Shown: positions 46,869 through 55,604, numbered from the stretch's first letter. The stretch: 64,000 bases of DNA from Fructobacillus tropaeoli (GCF_001047135.2 NZ_DF968080.1:124001-188000); one strand, 5' to 3'. The notes: generated by a model from the letters alone, not told the origin. Numbers and translations are program-made.

Positions 46869-47813
46869 TTATGCAAAGGAGTGAATGTTACCAATCAAGA
46901 TGGCACCAATCAAAACTAAGAGCGTTCCGGCAATGATAAACTTCATTTGAGTAGAAGTCTTCTTTTCATGCAAGATGTAGATACCACCAAAGGTACCAAC
47001 AACGATACTCAACTGTGACAAAGCAGTGGCAATCGTTTGACCAACGGCTGGGTTAGCAGATGAAACGAACATGAAGATGTTTCCAACGGCCCAAACCAAA
47101 CCAGTTACCAAGTTCTTCCAAGTTGGCTTTGAGAACATTTGCTTTCCTTCGCGGAAGACGAAGAGCACGATAATCAATGAACCGATTACCTGACCGATGG
47201 CCTGAGGACCAACGATAGCCGTCATGTAGTTCAAACCGTGACCGGCAGATTTGATGTCGTCTGAAATATAACCAATCTTTGACAAGAAGTTAGGCAAAAC
47301 GAAGTAGAGCATGAAGCCCGCAGTTGACATCACTAAGTAGAAGATTCCCTTAGCGTCAATCTTTGAAGGCGTTGCTGCCGTCTTATCAGGCTTTGAAATG
47401 AAAGTTGCACCAGTCACGACCAAGGCAATTGAGACAACCCCAACAATCCACATAGCGGCATTCTTCCATTCTCCCAAGAGAGTGGCAGCCAACAAGGCGT
47501 TCATAATAATCTGGCCGGCTGTTGACAAAGGCATTCCCAATGAAACACCCATTTCCTTGAAGAGCAAGAACTGGAAAACCATTCCCATTGCCCAAACCAA
47601 TCCTGATAAAATACCAACAACCCAGATTTCAGAACCAAGGTAGAAACCATGTGGTAATACGAAACCAAAGAGTGTTAGCATTCCGAAAATCAATGCTCCG
47701 ATTGACATTCCGAAAGTTTGTTGTGAGGCAGATCCGCCCATCTTTGTTGATACGAGCCCAACTGAACCCCAGAATAAAGCTGGGAGCAAGGCAATTAAAA
47801 TTGCAAAGTTCAT
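46869..47813 (-). CDS. GRP-family sugar transporter (GlcU/RbsU-like)
   Basis: This 314-residue member of the glucose/ribose porter family (DMT superfamily) has ten predicted helices in two repeats of five. Signatures are ALLPALFWGSVGLVSTKMGG at the N-terminus, GMPLSTAGQIIMNALLAA and GLVWAVGNIFMFVSSANPAVG. It likely imports glucose or ribose by proton symport; sugar choice cannot be decided. A perfect cre site lies between its promoter elements, indicating CcpA repression. Confidence 0.9.
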   Translation of the reverse strand: MNFAILIALLPALFWGSVGLVSTKMGGSASQQTFGMSIGALIFGMLTLFGFVLPHGFYLGSEIWVVGILSGLVWAMGMVFQFLLFKEMGVSLGMPLSTAGQIIMNALLAATLLGEWKNAAMWIVGVVSIALVVTGATFISKPDKTAATPSKIDAKGIFYLVMSTAGFMLYFVLPNFLSKIGYISDDIKSAGHGLNYMTAIVGPQAIGQVIGSLIIVLFVFREGKQMFSKPTWKNLVTGLVWAVGNIFMFVSSANPAVGQTIATALSQLSIVVGTFGGIYILHEKKTSTQMKFIIAGTLLVLIGAILIGNIHSFA

Positions 47814-47849
47814 AATGTTTAAGTTCCTTTCACTTATCTTACAAGCTAT

Positions 47850-47878
47850 ATTCTACACGAATGTAAACGGTTACACAA
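47850..47878 (-). promoter_or_regulatory. Promoter of the GRP transporter with embedded cre site
   Basis: -35 TTGTGT (47873-47878), a 17-nt spacer and -10 TAGAAT (47850-47855). TGTAAACGGTTACA (47862-47875) matches the CcpA consensus TGWAANCGNTNWCA at every position and covers the spacer. Confidence 0.85.
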
Positions 47879-47910
47879 CATTTTTTTACAAAAAAATTTC
47901 ACGAAATAAT

Positions 47911-47936
47911 AAAAAGCCTGACAAAGCAGGCTTTCA
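47911..47936 (-). terminator. Terminator of the MltG-GH73 gene
   Basis: AAAGCCTG (47913-47920) and CAGGCTTT (47927-47934) form the stem, with TTTTTATT after it on the minus strand. Confidence 0.85.
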
Positions 47937-47940
47937 AAGG

Positions 47941-49158
47941 TTAATTTTTATCGTATTGTGCTAAGTTCCAGTTTTCAATAATCTGGATAATCAGCTTTGG
48001 ATAGCTAGGATCTGTAGCATAGCCGTCAGTTGACAATGCTTGAGCAGCATCCTTGTAATTTTTAGCGGCCAAAACATCGGCAAACTGGTTGGCATTCCAA
48101 GTATTGCCATTGGCGATTGTCTTAGCGTGAGCCTTCATGGAATCTTGATAAGAGTCGTAAACAGCAAAACGAGCATTCTTCGTCACCGTTTGACCGTTTT
48201 CAACTTCTTGAGTCTGCAAAACGACTGATTTACCAGCCGTTGTATCATCCGTCTTCACACCATAGTAGTTATTATACTTTGATGACAACGCAGAATCGTC
48301 CCAGTTTGATTCATGGATAGCCTGAGCGATTGAAATTGACGCCAGAATACCATACTGAGATTGAAGACTCTGGCTATATGGCGCAATCTTCTTAATAAAG
48401 GCTAAACGCCGGTCGAACTCTTTCTTACCGCCGTTTTCCGCCAGCAAAATAGCAGTCGATGCCGGAATCTTATTGGCTTTTAATTGAGCATAATATGGCT
48501 TTAAAGTCTTATTCGTCTGTTTCAACATGGTCATGACCAAGTCCTTGGCGGACTTTTCTTTCTTGAAACGATAGATTCCTGGATAGACGAAATCATACAA
48601 AGTCTGGTCACTCTTGGCATTTAAGAATAACTGTGGGTATTCCTTCTTAGCTTGAGCAATTAAATCACTATCACTATAGGCAGCCAATAAATCAGACTTT
48701 GATACACCAGCAGCATCAGCAATTGTTTGTGCCGTCTGCTCTGCTGTCTTCGTATTTGAAATAAAGGTATAGCCAGAAGACAAAACCGGTTCAGCTCCAG
48801 AACCCTCTGTTAATTCTTGGTAAATCTCAGCAATATCTTGAACCTGTGACAACGGATAAGTGCCACCCGCAATATCTTTAGCCCCATACTTATTTGCATA
48901 ACTAACAAAGTAGCGACTGTTGCGGATAATCCCCTCTTTTTGCAACTGGGCACCGATTTCCTTGACGCTCGCCTTGTCCTTGACTGTAACCATCGTGACC
49001 GCGGTGTCATTTGGATTCTTTGCCTGATATCCCTGGCGATTGAACCAGAAGGCCCCACCAGCTGCTAATAGCAAAACGAATAGGATCATGATAATTCGGA
49101 ACCGCCAACTATGTTTTTTGCGTTTCTTTGACGATTGCCGACGTTTTTCAAATTCCAT
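47941..49158 (-). CDS. MltG-like N-terminal domain fused to a GH73 glucosaminidase
   Basis: This 405-residue membrane-anchored peptidoglycan hydrolase has a basic cytoplasmic N-terminus, one TM helix (about 20-38) and an MltG/YceG-type region: LysM-like VTVKDKASVKEIGAQLQKEG, YANKYGAKDIAGGTYPL, then YPGIYRF and PYYAQLKANKI. Where MltG has its catalytic ASxVExE segment, this protein reads AILLAENG (about 236-243), so the catalytic Glu appears lost. From about residue 260 it becomes a GH73 endo-N-acetylglucosaminidase (IAQAIHESNWDDS with Glu near 283, NNYYGVK, FAVYDSYQDSM, YATDPSYP). ATG 49158 is preferred to a TTG five codons upstream; both have weak ribosome-binding sites. Confidence 0.85.
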   Translation of the reverse strand: MEFEKRRQSSKKRKKHSWRFRIIMILFVLLLAAGGAFWFNRQGYQAKNPNDTAVTMVTVKDKASVKEIGAQLQKEGIIRNSRYFVSYANKYGAKDIAGGTYPLSQVQDIAEIYQELTEGSGAEPVLSSGYTFISNTKTAEQTAQTIADAAGVSKSDLLAAYSDSDLIAQAKKEYPQLFLNAKSDQTLYDFVYPGIYRFKKEKSAKDLVMTMLKQTNKTLKPYYAQLKANKIPASTAILLAENGGKKEFDRRLAFIKKIAPYSQSLQSQYGILASISIAQAIHESNWDDSALSSKYNNYYGVKTDDTTAGKSVVLQTQEVENGQTVTKNARFAVYDSYQDSMKAHAKTIANGNTWNANQFADVLAAKNYKDAAQALSTDGYATDPSYPKLIIQIIENWNLAQYDKN

Positions 49159-49261
49159 CAGTAATGTTTCCAATCTTCAATCTTATTTCGCCTGGTCAAC
49201 TCGATTTGTACGGGAGTTTAACCAGCAACTCCTAGTATACTACCCTTTATAAAGAAATATA

Positions 49262-49310
49262 ATTAAAAAAACATAACGAGTGCAAGCAGCGTTGTACTCA
49301 TTATGTTTTC
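49262..49310 (-). terminator. Terminator of ackA
   Basis: AAACATAACGAGT (from 49269) pairs with ACTCATTATGTTT (to 49307), with one mismatch, followed by TTTTTTT on the minus strand. Confidence 0.85.
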
Positions 49311-49332
49311 TTTTGATTAAGTAATTATAAAA

Positions 49333-50565
49333 TTAAGCCATCAATTCTTGCACATCACGAGCAATCATCAATTCTTCATCAGTTGGCACAACTAAAGTCT
49401 TAATTTTGGCATCAGCAGCTGAAACATCAGCCTCTTCACGGCAACCAGTGTTCTTATCCTGGTCAATCTTGATGCCAAAGTAACCTAAGCGGTCAACGAC
49501 TTCTTCTCGAACCCAATCAGCATTCTCACCAATACCGGCAGTAAAGACCAAAGCATCAGCACCACCCATTTCAGCAATGTACTGACCAATGTAACGAACA
49601 ACACGGTCAACAAAGATTTTAATTGCCAAATCAGCCTGTTCGTTGTCCTGACGGGCAGCCAAAAGATCACGCATATCACTTGAGACCTGTGAAATTCCCT
49701 GCAATCCTGATTTCTTGTTCAAGATTGTCAACATGTCTTCATTTGACAAGTTTTCCTTGGTTTGGATAAAGTTTACCAATGAAGCATCCACATCCCCTGA
49801 ACGAGTCGCCATCGTCACACCTGCTAATGGTGTGAATCCCATTGATGTATCAAATGACTTACCGCCCTTAACAGCCGTAATTGAAGCACCGGCACCAAGG
49901 TGCAAGGTAATCAACTTCAAGTCCTTCAAATCCTTGCCTAAAATGTCAGCAGCACGGCCGGCTACATAGCGATGTGAAGTTCCGTGAGCACCATACTTAC
50001 GTGCACCATACTTTTCATAGTATTCATAAGGCAATGAGTAAAGGTAGTTCACCTTTGGCATTGTCTGATGGAAAGAAGTATCAAAGACGGCGACAGAAGT
50101 TGCGTTTGGCAATAACTTTTGGAAGGCACGGATGCCCAATGCGTTGGCTGGGTTGTGCAATGGTGCATAATCAGCCAATTCATCAATCTTAGCTAAGACA
50201 TCATCGTTCACCAAAACAGACTTGTCAAAGTATTCACCACCGGCAACAACGCGATGACCAACACCAACGATTTCGCTAAAGTCTTGGATAATATCCAATT
50301 CTGACAACTTTTCAAGCATCAAGTTAATGGCAACTTGGTGGTCCTTGATGGCGGTAACGGTCTTAAACTTAGCCTTGTCACCAGATACCTCAACGTCAGC
50401 ATTCTTGGCCGCTTGATCATTGGCCGCAAACTTGATCGTTACAATGGCATCATCCATTCCGATTCGTTCAATTAACCCTTGGGCGATTACTTGCTCTTGT
50501 GGCATCTCTAAGAGCTGAAACTTCAATGAAGAACTACCGGCATTCACTGCCATAATCTTTGCCAT
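49333..50565 (-). CDS. ackA: Acetate kinase
   Basis: AckA (410 residues) interconverts acetyl phosphate and ADP with acetate and ATP, the ATP-yielding step of heterolactic metabolism. Signatures are VNAGSSSLKFQL (about 5-16), HRVVAGGEYF, the catalytic region FDTSFHQTMP, THLHLGAGAS-like LHLGAGASITAVKGG and FTAGIGENADWVRE. AGGTGGA precedes the ATG. It lies downstream of comG and the methyltransferase gene, an order common in Firmicutes. Confidence 0.98.
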   Translation of the reverse strand: MAKIMAVNAGSSSLKFQLLEMPQEQVIAQGLIERIGMDDAIVTIKFAANDQAAKNADVEVSGDKAKFKTVTAIKDHQVAINLMLEKLSELDIIQDFSEIVGVGHRVVAGGEYFDKSVLVNDDVLAKIDELADYAPLHNPANALGIRAFQKLLPNATSVAVFDTSFHQTMPKVNYLYSLPYEYYEKYGARKYGAHGTSHRYVAGRAADILGKDLKDLKLITLHLGAGASITAVKGGKSFDTSMGFTPLAGVTMATRSGDVDASLVNFIQTKENLSNEDMLTILNKKSGLQGISQVSSDMRDLLAARQDNEQADLAIKIFVDRVVRYIGQYIAEMGGADALVFTAGIGENADWVREEVVDRLGYFGIKIDQDKNTGCREEADVSAADAKIKTLVVPTDEELMIARDVQELMA

Positions 50566-50607
50566 GAAAAAAATCCACCTATCTTTGTTTTTTAATTCAT
50601 TTCTAAC

Positions 50608-51612
50608 TTACTTTAGTTTACCCCAGGCTTGGATATCTTGCAAAAATTCTTGCAAGGCCTTTTGGTCCTTAACGGAAGGATACTGTCCCATCAAAACTTC
50701 TTGCTTTGGCAGCGCATCTTTCTTCCGCAAAACCAAGAAAGCTTTCGCCTGTTCTTGATTTTGGAAATACTCTGCTGGCAGTGACAAAAATGCCTTTAAT
50801 TGAGCCTTTTGTGAGAATAATTTCAGGATTGACTCATGCCGTGGCCCTGTTAATAAATCATTTGGCACGATAAGATAAATCCAACCATCATTCTTCACTA
50901 AATCTAATGATTTTTCAATCATTAAATAATGAGCATAAGATTGGCCATCTTGTTCTGAAAAGGCTGTGACAAAGCTTTCCGGTGCTTCTTTCGGGTAGTA
51001 GCCGATTGGTAAGTCACCAATCACAACATCAGCAGGCGCGACTTCCTCTTTTTTCAAGCCAACAACATCCCCCAAAAACAGTGTTGGGTCTTCTTTCAGT
51101 GCAGCTACCAATTCACTGGCCAAATCAAGCTGGCCTTCATCGTTATCAATCCCAGTTAAATCGTGGATTGAAAGTTCATGACGACTAGAGCTTTCAACGA
51201 TTGTCCATAGGAGGTTGCCAGTGCCAATAACCATGTCAGTGATACTCGTTTGTTCACTAGGATTAGCTGTCTGGTAAATCAGCTCGCCCAAAAGATAACC
51301 AATACCATCTGGGGTTAACTGAAGGTTTGCTGGTACTTTATCCTCTCGATCAGCTTTCAAAACCAAAAGTTGTAAGATATTACGTTGGTCGCTGAAAGAC
51401 AATTTTGGCCAGTCAATCTCTTCTAACGACTGTAATGCCTTTTTAGAATCATCAGCCAATTGGTCATGGTCGGAGCTAAGAATCTCTTTTTTATTCAGCC
51501 TCTCTAAAGCCATGACGAGGGCTTCTCGATTGGTCGTTTTTTCTTGATTTTTCACCGTCACTACGGCTTGATCAATTTTTTCAAAATATGCAGGAATTTG
51601 TCGATTTATCAT
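50608..51612 (-). CDS. YtxK-like class I SAM-dependent methyltransferase
   Basis: This 334-residue protein resembles the Firmicutes YtxK family, usually encoded between comGG and ackA. It has the N6-methyltransferase fold: a SAM site DMVIGTGNLLWTIVE (about 122-136), an acidic TGIDNDEGQLDLA and the catalytic-type motif GDLPIGYYP (about 200), a variant of DPPY. The first 80 residues are helical. The substrate is unknown. Its linkage to comG is conserved, but a role in competence has not been established to my knowledge. Confidence 0.82.
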   Translation of the reverse strand: MINRQIPAYFEKIDQAVVTVKNQEKTTNREALVMALERLNKKEILSSDHDQLADDSKKALQSLEEIDWPKLSFSDQRNILQLLVLKADREDKVPANLQLTPDGIGYLLGELIYQTANPSEQTSITDMVIGTGNLLWTIVESSSRHELSIHDLTGIDNDEGQLDLASELVAALKEDPTLFLGDVVGLKKEEVAPADVVIGDLPIGYYPKEAPESFVTAFSEQDGQSYAHYLMIEKSLDLVKNDGWIYLIVPNDLLTGPRHESILKLFSQKAQLKAFLSLPAEYFQNQEQAKAFLVLRKKDALPKQEVLMGQYPSVKDQKALQEFLQDIQAWGKLK

Positions 51613-51649
51613 GGTCTTATTTTAGCCCTTTTTGCTAGTCTAGACAAGG

Positions 51650-51970
51650 CTAAGGGGCTAAAAGTGGTCGCCAGTAATCCTGATGTTTATTAGTAATTTT
51701 AATCTGCTTTTCTCCCGATTCAATTAACCAAGGATCACCCTGAATTTGGCCAGATTGTTGGTTATCTTGGTAAAACAATCGTGATGCTTCAATTTGCCTT
51801 GTATCGATGGTCGTCGTTTCCAACAATAATAATTGGCTATGCAGCTTTTGGTGAAAAATTTTTGTCTGTAAAAAGAACAGCAAGCCAATGAGTGTCAATG
51901 CCAAAATGGTCGGTAACAGTAAGTAGGCTGGCTGACGGTTTCGCTGCTGGCGTGGCTGATTATTAAACAT
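51650..51970 (-). CDS. comGG: ComGG-like pseudopilus protein
   Basis: This 106-residue protein has one hydrophobic segment (about 16-34, LLLPTILALTLIGLLFFL) after a basic start and a variable C-terminal part. It lacks the prepilin GFTxxE motif, as ComGG proteins often do. The call rests mainly on its place as last gene of the comG series, 3 nt after comGF. Confidence is moderate. Confidence 0.65.
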   Translation of the reverse strand: MFNNQPRQQRNRQPAYLLLPTILALTLIGLLFFLQTKIFHQKLHSQLLLLETTTIDTRQIEASRLFYQDNQQSGQIQGDPWLIESGEKQIKITNKHQDYWRPLLAP

Positions 51971-51973
51971 CTT

Positions 51974-52423
51974 TTACCCCTCTTCTACAATGGCCTGTTT
52001 CGTATTAGGCAAAAAAAGTGTGCCGCTCGCTTTCTCATGCCCCCGAGAAAAAACAGTCAAAAGCTGATAGGTTCCAAAATTATCAATCCGTAAATCATCA
52101 ATCCCGTGTAGCAAGAGCACGCGACCATGATGAGTCCCATCCAAAACTAAGTCATGCTTAGCAATTTTCAACGTAACCGGATCGCCAATGGTCTTCTTCA
52201 GCTGAATTTCATGCAATTGAACTTGATCCAGTTGATAGTTTTGCCGACCCAACTGTGTTAAGGCTGCCTGAAAATCAGTCTGTACATCTTGCGTCTGCCC
52301 CTTTTTACTTTGTGGCAAAATGACCATTAACGCTTCAAAGACCATCGCTGCCACGACGAGGGCCATGATTGCTTCCACCATGGTAAAGCCGTTCCGGCTA
52401 CTTTTACTTTGAACTGCCGTCAT
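51974..52423 (-). CDS. comGF: ComGF-like minor pseudopilin
   Basis: This 149-residue protein has a prepilin N-terminus: basic MTAVQSKSSRNG, then FTMVEAIMALVVAAMVFEAL, a type IV pilin-like processing site (G/F, Glu5) and hydrophobic helix. The C-terminal half resembles the ComGF/PilW-like beta domain. ATG 52423 is chosen because AAGGAAGAAG precedes it. It overlaps the end of comGE. Confidence 0.85.
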   Translation of the reverse strand: MTAVQSKSSRNGFTMVEAIMALVVAAMVFEALMVILPQSKKGQTQDVQTDFQAALTQLGRQNYQLDQVQLHEIQLKKTIGDPVTLKIAKHDLVLDGTHHGRVLLLHGIDDLRIDNFGTYQLLTVFSRGHEKASGTLFLPNTKQAIVEEG

Positions 52424-52673
52424 GATTGGCTTCTTCCTTTTCCTTTTGCTTTTGGTCAACAAAAGACTGCCATCTCTCTAACGCCTTTCTTTTTTCCTGG
52501 TTGGCCGCCTTATTCTGCAAAATCAGTTCTCCCTGCTTTTTCTGATAGTTGCGCAACGTTTCTAGTTCAAAAACAACCACACCAGTAATTAGCGTCAGTG
52601 CCATCACCCCCTCAACGAGGGCAAATCCTAACGATTTTCTAGACTTTCTCGAAACGATAGGTACCACCTCCAA
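52404..52673 (-). CDS. comGE: ComGE-like minor pseudopilin
   Basis: This short pseudopilin (up to 89 residues) has SLGFALVEGVMALTLITGVV as processing site and hydrophobic helix, followed by a charged coiled tail rich in Lys/Glu (QKQKEKEEAN). The start is uncertain: no ATG is available, and TTG 52673 or GTG 52667 lies inside the end of comGD next to GGAGG. It overlaps both neighbours, typical of comG operons. Confidence 0.75.
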   Translation of the reverse strand: MEVVPIVSRKSRKSLGFALVEGVMALTLITGVVVFELETLRNYQKKQGELILQNKAANQEKRKALERWQSFVDQKQKEKEEANHDGSSK

Positions 52674-53037
52674 ATTGGAAAATAAGACGCCAGTTTACTT
52701 GGCCCTGGCGCCAGGAAATATGACCGGGGGCCACATAGCCACTCGGCTTAATCACGATTTTTGCTGTCTGATCAACTTTACTTTTTACTGGGTAAGAAAG
52801 CACTTCTTGACCAATCACCAACTGGTCTGATTGAAAATCGAGAATACTTTCAACCTCTTTTGCTTGTGCTAATAGACGGGCTCGTTGAAAATGGGCAGCA
52901 AATTGCTGTTGAAAATCTGCAAAACTCTGCTGATTTGGCCTCGGCCGTAAGGCTAATCCAAGCCCAAGCAAAAGTGCTACCAGACTTAGGACAATCACGG
53001 ATTCGATCAAGGTAAAGGATTTAAATTTTAGCTTCAT
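52639..53037 (-). CDS. comGD: ComGD-like minor pseudopilin
   Basis: This 132-residue pseudopilin opens MKLKFKSFTLIESVIVLSLV; the processing site carries Ser-Phe rather than Gly-Phe. A hydrophobic helix follows, then FQQQFAAHFQRARLLAQ and a beta-rich C-terminus. ATG 53037 overlaps the end of comGC; an in-frame TTG lies three codons upstream. The absence of Gly at -1 is unusual for prepilin peptidase substrates but occurs in ComGD proteins. Confidence 0.85.
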   Translation of the reverse strand: MKLKFKSFTLIESVIVLSLVALLLGLGLALRPRPNQQSFADFQQQFAAHFQRARLLAQAKEVESILDFQSDQLVIGQEVLSYPVKSKVDQTAKIVIKPSGYVAPGHISWRQGQVNWRLIFQFGGGTYRFEKV

Positions 53038-53569
53038 GACCTGCAATCACAATTTTCAGTGCCTTAACTTTTTCAAGCTGTTCCTTGGTCAAGTAGTTTT
53101 CCTTTGCTAAATCATCCATTGTGACCTGTTTCTTTTCTGGGTGGTCATTAACATACAAATCAACCTGTGTCTGTACAGTGGCGACCATTGCCTTTGCATG
53201 GGTTTGCTGCGCCTTATCTCGTTGTTGCGTTAAATTCGGCAAAATCAGTAACATCAAAAGACCAATAATGAAGAGTACTACCGTCGCTTCAATCAATGTG
53301 AAACCGTTTTTCTTCGCTGCTATCCGCCGATTTTTTGCTCGGACTACTGCATAGCAAGCCTTTGATTGACAAATTTTACGATGTTCACGTTTAAGCCAAA
53401 AACGTTTGTGGGGTTGAAAAAAGGACCGCTGGTTGAATAAACCAATCTGCATCGGATGGTTCATCGGATGGGACTGATGGTGACAGTAATCCCGGGGCCT
53501 TCCAGCCAATCGAGACCGTCCCCCCGTTCCAGTTTGTGTGTGCTTAACAAAGTCAGATGTGTGTGTCAT
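53021..53569 (-). CDS. comGC: ComGC major pseudopilin with an unusually long N-terminal leader
   Basis: ComGC forms the competence pseudopilus. The processing and assembly region is unmistakable: KKNG then FTLIEATVVLFIIGLLML, followed by QTQVDLYVNDHPEKKQ and a short C-terminus. However, the frame that overlaps the comGB stop (ATGA) runs 89 residues before the G/F cleavage site. The nearest in-frame ATG is still 50 residues upstream, and normal leaders are about 6-15. The extra stretch is His/Arg-rich (HHQSHPMNHPM, FQPHKRFWLKREHRK) and matches nothing I know. Confidence 0.85.
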   Translation of the reverse strand: MTHTSDFVKHTQTGTGGRSRLAGRPRDYCHHQSHPMNHPMQIGLFNQRSFFQPHKRFWLKREHRKICQSKACYAVVRAKNRRIAAKKNGFTLIEATVVLFIIGLLMLLILPNLTQQRDKAQQTHAKAMVATVQTQVDLYVNDHPEKKQVTMDDLAKENYLTKEQLEKVKALKIVIAGHEAKI

Positions 53570-54600
53570 ATCGACATTCCTCCTAAATTTTTATACAGCG
53601 GTAATAGCATTGCGAGGTATAACAAAACAATGGTCAGTCCAATCAGGGCAAAAAAGAGCGGTTGAACGAGGCCTAATAATCGGCTGACTTGGCGGTCAAA
53701 CCGTTGAAATTCGCTTTTGGCATAGTAAGTCAAGTAGGTACCAAGTACTGGCCCGGTAAATCCCCTATCTAAATAAGTCGCTAGTGGCTTTTTCAAATAA
53801 GATTGATTGCCAATCCAACTTTGCAAAGTTTGACCGCTTTGCACGGCATCTTGTGCTCGCTTAGCAATGGCCACAACCAGTCCGTTTTTCTTAGCGGATA
53901 AGGCCGCAAAACGATCAATCACATTGGGCAGCGTGTGGCCTGCTAACAGCAAAATCCCCAGATGTTCTGCTAGCAGATAAGTTAAGAGCGTCTGCATCAG
54001 CGTGCCCAAAAAAGGGACCCGAGTGACGACTTGAATTCGTTGTAGTGGTGCTAAACGCTTCAGTAAGAAAATCGAAATAATAATCATGACTAAAACAAGG
54101 CCAAAGAGAAAAGCTAAGCCATGCAAATAAAAGAGAGCAGGATTGCTGCCTGGACCTTGCCCTCCCTTTTGTCCGGCCGACAAAGCATGAAAAATGGGAT
54201 AAAGATACGTCTCCATCCCCACAACCAGGGATAATAAAAAAACCAATAAAATCACCGGATAAGTTAGAATCTGGCGGAGCTTTTGTTTGTAGCGCAACAC
54301 TTGGTCAAAGTTACTCGCCAAAGCGGTCAGCGTTTGGTCAAAATTACCATGTGACTGACCCAAATCAAGATAAATTCCAACCGAAGGACTTAAAACCTTT
54401 CCCAGACTTGTAGCTAATGGTTGGCCATGCTCCAACTGGCCACGGATGGTCTGTAGCCTTTCTTGCCAACCTGGATGGGCACTTGCTAAAACATCGAGAC
54501 TCAATGATAAGGCATAACCAGATGCCGTTAACTCACCAAGCTCAGCCAAAAAAAGAACCTGGTCACTTTCAGAAAAACGTATTTTTCGTTGCGGACGCAT
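53566..54600 (-). CDS. comGB: ComGB, type II secretion F-domain membrane protein
   Basis: ComGB (344 residues) is the inner-membrane platform of the competence pseudopilus. It contains two GspF-type domains, each with an amphipathic helical bundle, and three TM segments (about 115-135, 160-185 and 315-340). Typical stretches are LTASGYALSLSLDVL, LPNVIDRFAALSAKK and YLDRGFTGPVLGTYL. ATG 54600 has AGGAGG 8 nt upstream, inside the end of comGA. Confidence 0.92.
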   Translation of the reverse strand: MRPQRKIRFSESDQVLFLAELGELTASGYALSLSLDVLASAHPGWQERLQTIRGQLEHGQPLATSLGKVLSPSVGIYLDLGQSHGNFDQTLTALASNFDQVLRYKQKLRQILTYPVILLVFLLSLVVGMETYLYPIFHALSAGQKGGQGPGSNPALFYLHGLAFLFGLVLVMIIISIFLLKRLAPLQRIQVVTRVPFLGTLMQTLLTYLLAEHLGILLLAGHTLPNVIDRFAALSAKKNGLVVAIAKRAQDAVQSGQTLQSWIGNQSYLKKPLATYLDRGFTGPVLGTYLTYYAKSEFQRFDRQVSRLLGLVQPLFFALIGLTIVLLYLAMLLPLYKNLGGMSI

Positions 54601-54603
54601 CAA

Positions 54604-55563
54604 TTAAACCTCCTGATTTCCTTGTTGGTAGCGTTTTAAATTTTCGGCATAGGGACGGTGATGAGTTACTTCACCCGCCTGCCAGTTAGCCACCCCGCAC
54701 ACAACCCACAGCTGACCATCTAAGTCTGGAAGCAAGCGCTGATAAACTGTCTTAACTAAGGCTTGGTTCAGTAATTGACGGTCAAGGCCAAGGTTGAGCA
54801 AACGATCAAAAACTGCCAGTTCAGAATTGGCATGCAAAGTACTCAACACCAAATGACCAGCTAGGGCTGCTTGAAGGGCGGCCTGAGCAGTCTTGGCATC
54901 ACGAATCTCGCCAATCACTAATAGATCTGGCCGGTGACGCAGGGCCACCTTGATTAAGGATTGGTAATCAATTCCTGCTTGTTCGTTGACCTGCAGTTAC
55001 AAAAAAGCTGGCTGGTAGATTTCAACCGGGTCCTCAACCGTTAAGACAACTTTGCCTGGTGACCAGACATCCAACAAGCGATAAAGGGTACTAGTCTTAC
55101 CTGACCCTGTGGGGCCGGCTACCAAGTAAAGACCGGCACTGATTTTTTCGGCAACCAAGTCTGCAAATGTTGCTGGATCAAACCAGCGGTTTTGTGACAA
55201 ATCAGGGTAAATCAACCGCAAAACGGCACTTTCTTGCCCCAAAAAGTCGCCAACAGTTGAAACGCGAACGAAGCCCTGGCCAAAATCAAAGCGGCCCAGT
55301 TGTGGCCGCCGGCTCTCGGCCAAATTTAAACCCGCCCGGTACTTCACAACAGCTAAGGCTCGTTTTCCAAAATCTGCTTCCAGCACTGCCAGGATTCTCA
55401 CTTGACCCAAAATTTGCGCTCGTACCTGGTAATTACCACCTTCTGCCGGTAAAAAATAAAAGTCCGTTACCTTTTTCGTCTGCCCCCAGGATAGGACTGC
55501 TTGAATCCAATCAGCGGGGTCTGCTCGTTCATGTTCGGGCCAATTGGCCAATTTCTTGATCAT
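54604..55563 (-). pseudogene. comGA: ComGA assembly ATPase interrupted by an in-frame TAA
   Basis: ComGA is the cytoplasmic ATPase that powers the competence pseudopilus. The frame from ATG 55563 gives 188 residues, including Walker A GPTGSGKTS and the Asp box TVEDPVEIYQPAFL, then a TAA at 54997-54999. The same frame continues at once with LQVNEQAGIDYQSLIKVAL, RHRPDLLVIGEIRD (Walker B) and the His box LSTLHANS to 54604. Relatives read FLQLQVNE here, so CAA to TAA is the simplest explanation. The truncated product lacks Walker B and would be inactive. Without the stop the protein would be 319 residues, normal for the family. Confidence 0.92.
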
Positions 55564-55604
55564 GGTGTCCTCCTTTCATCGCTAGTGAATAAGACGACCA
55601 ATTC

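Noticed and set aside
54604-55563. Two separate genes instead of one broken comGA
   Set aside because: Both parts are in the same frame, and the 16 codons after the TAA plus the next segment match continuous ComGA sequence. No ribosome-binding site precedes the second part.
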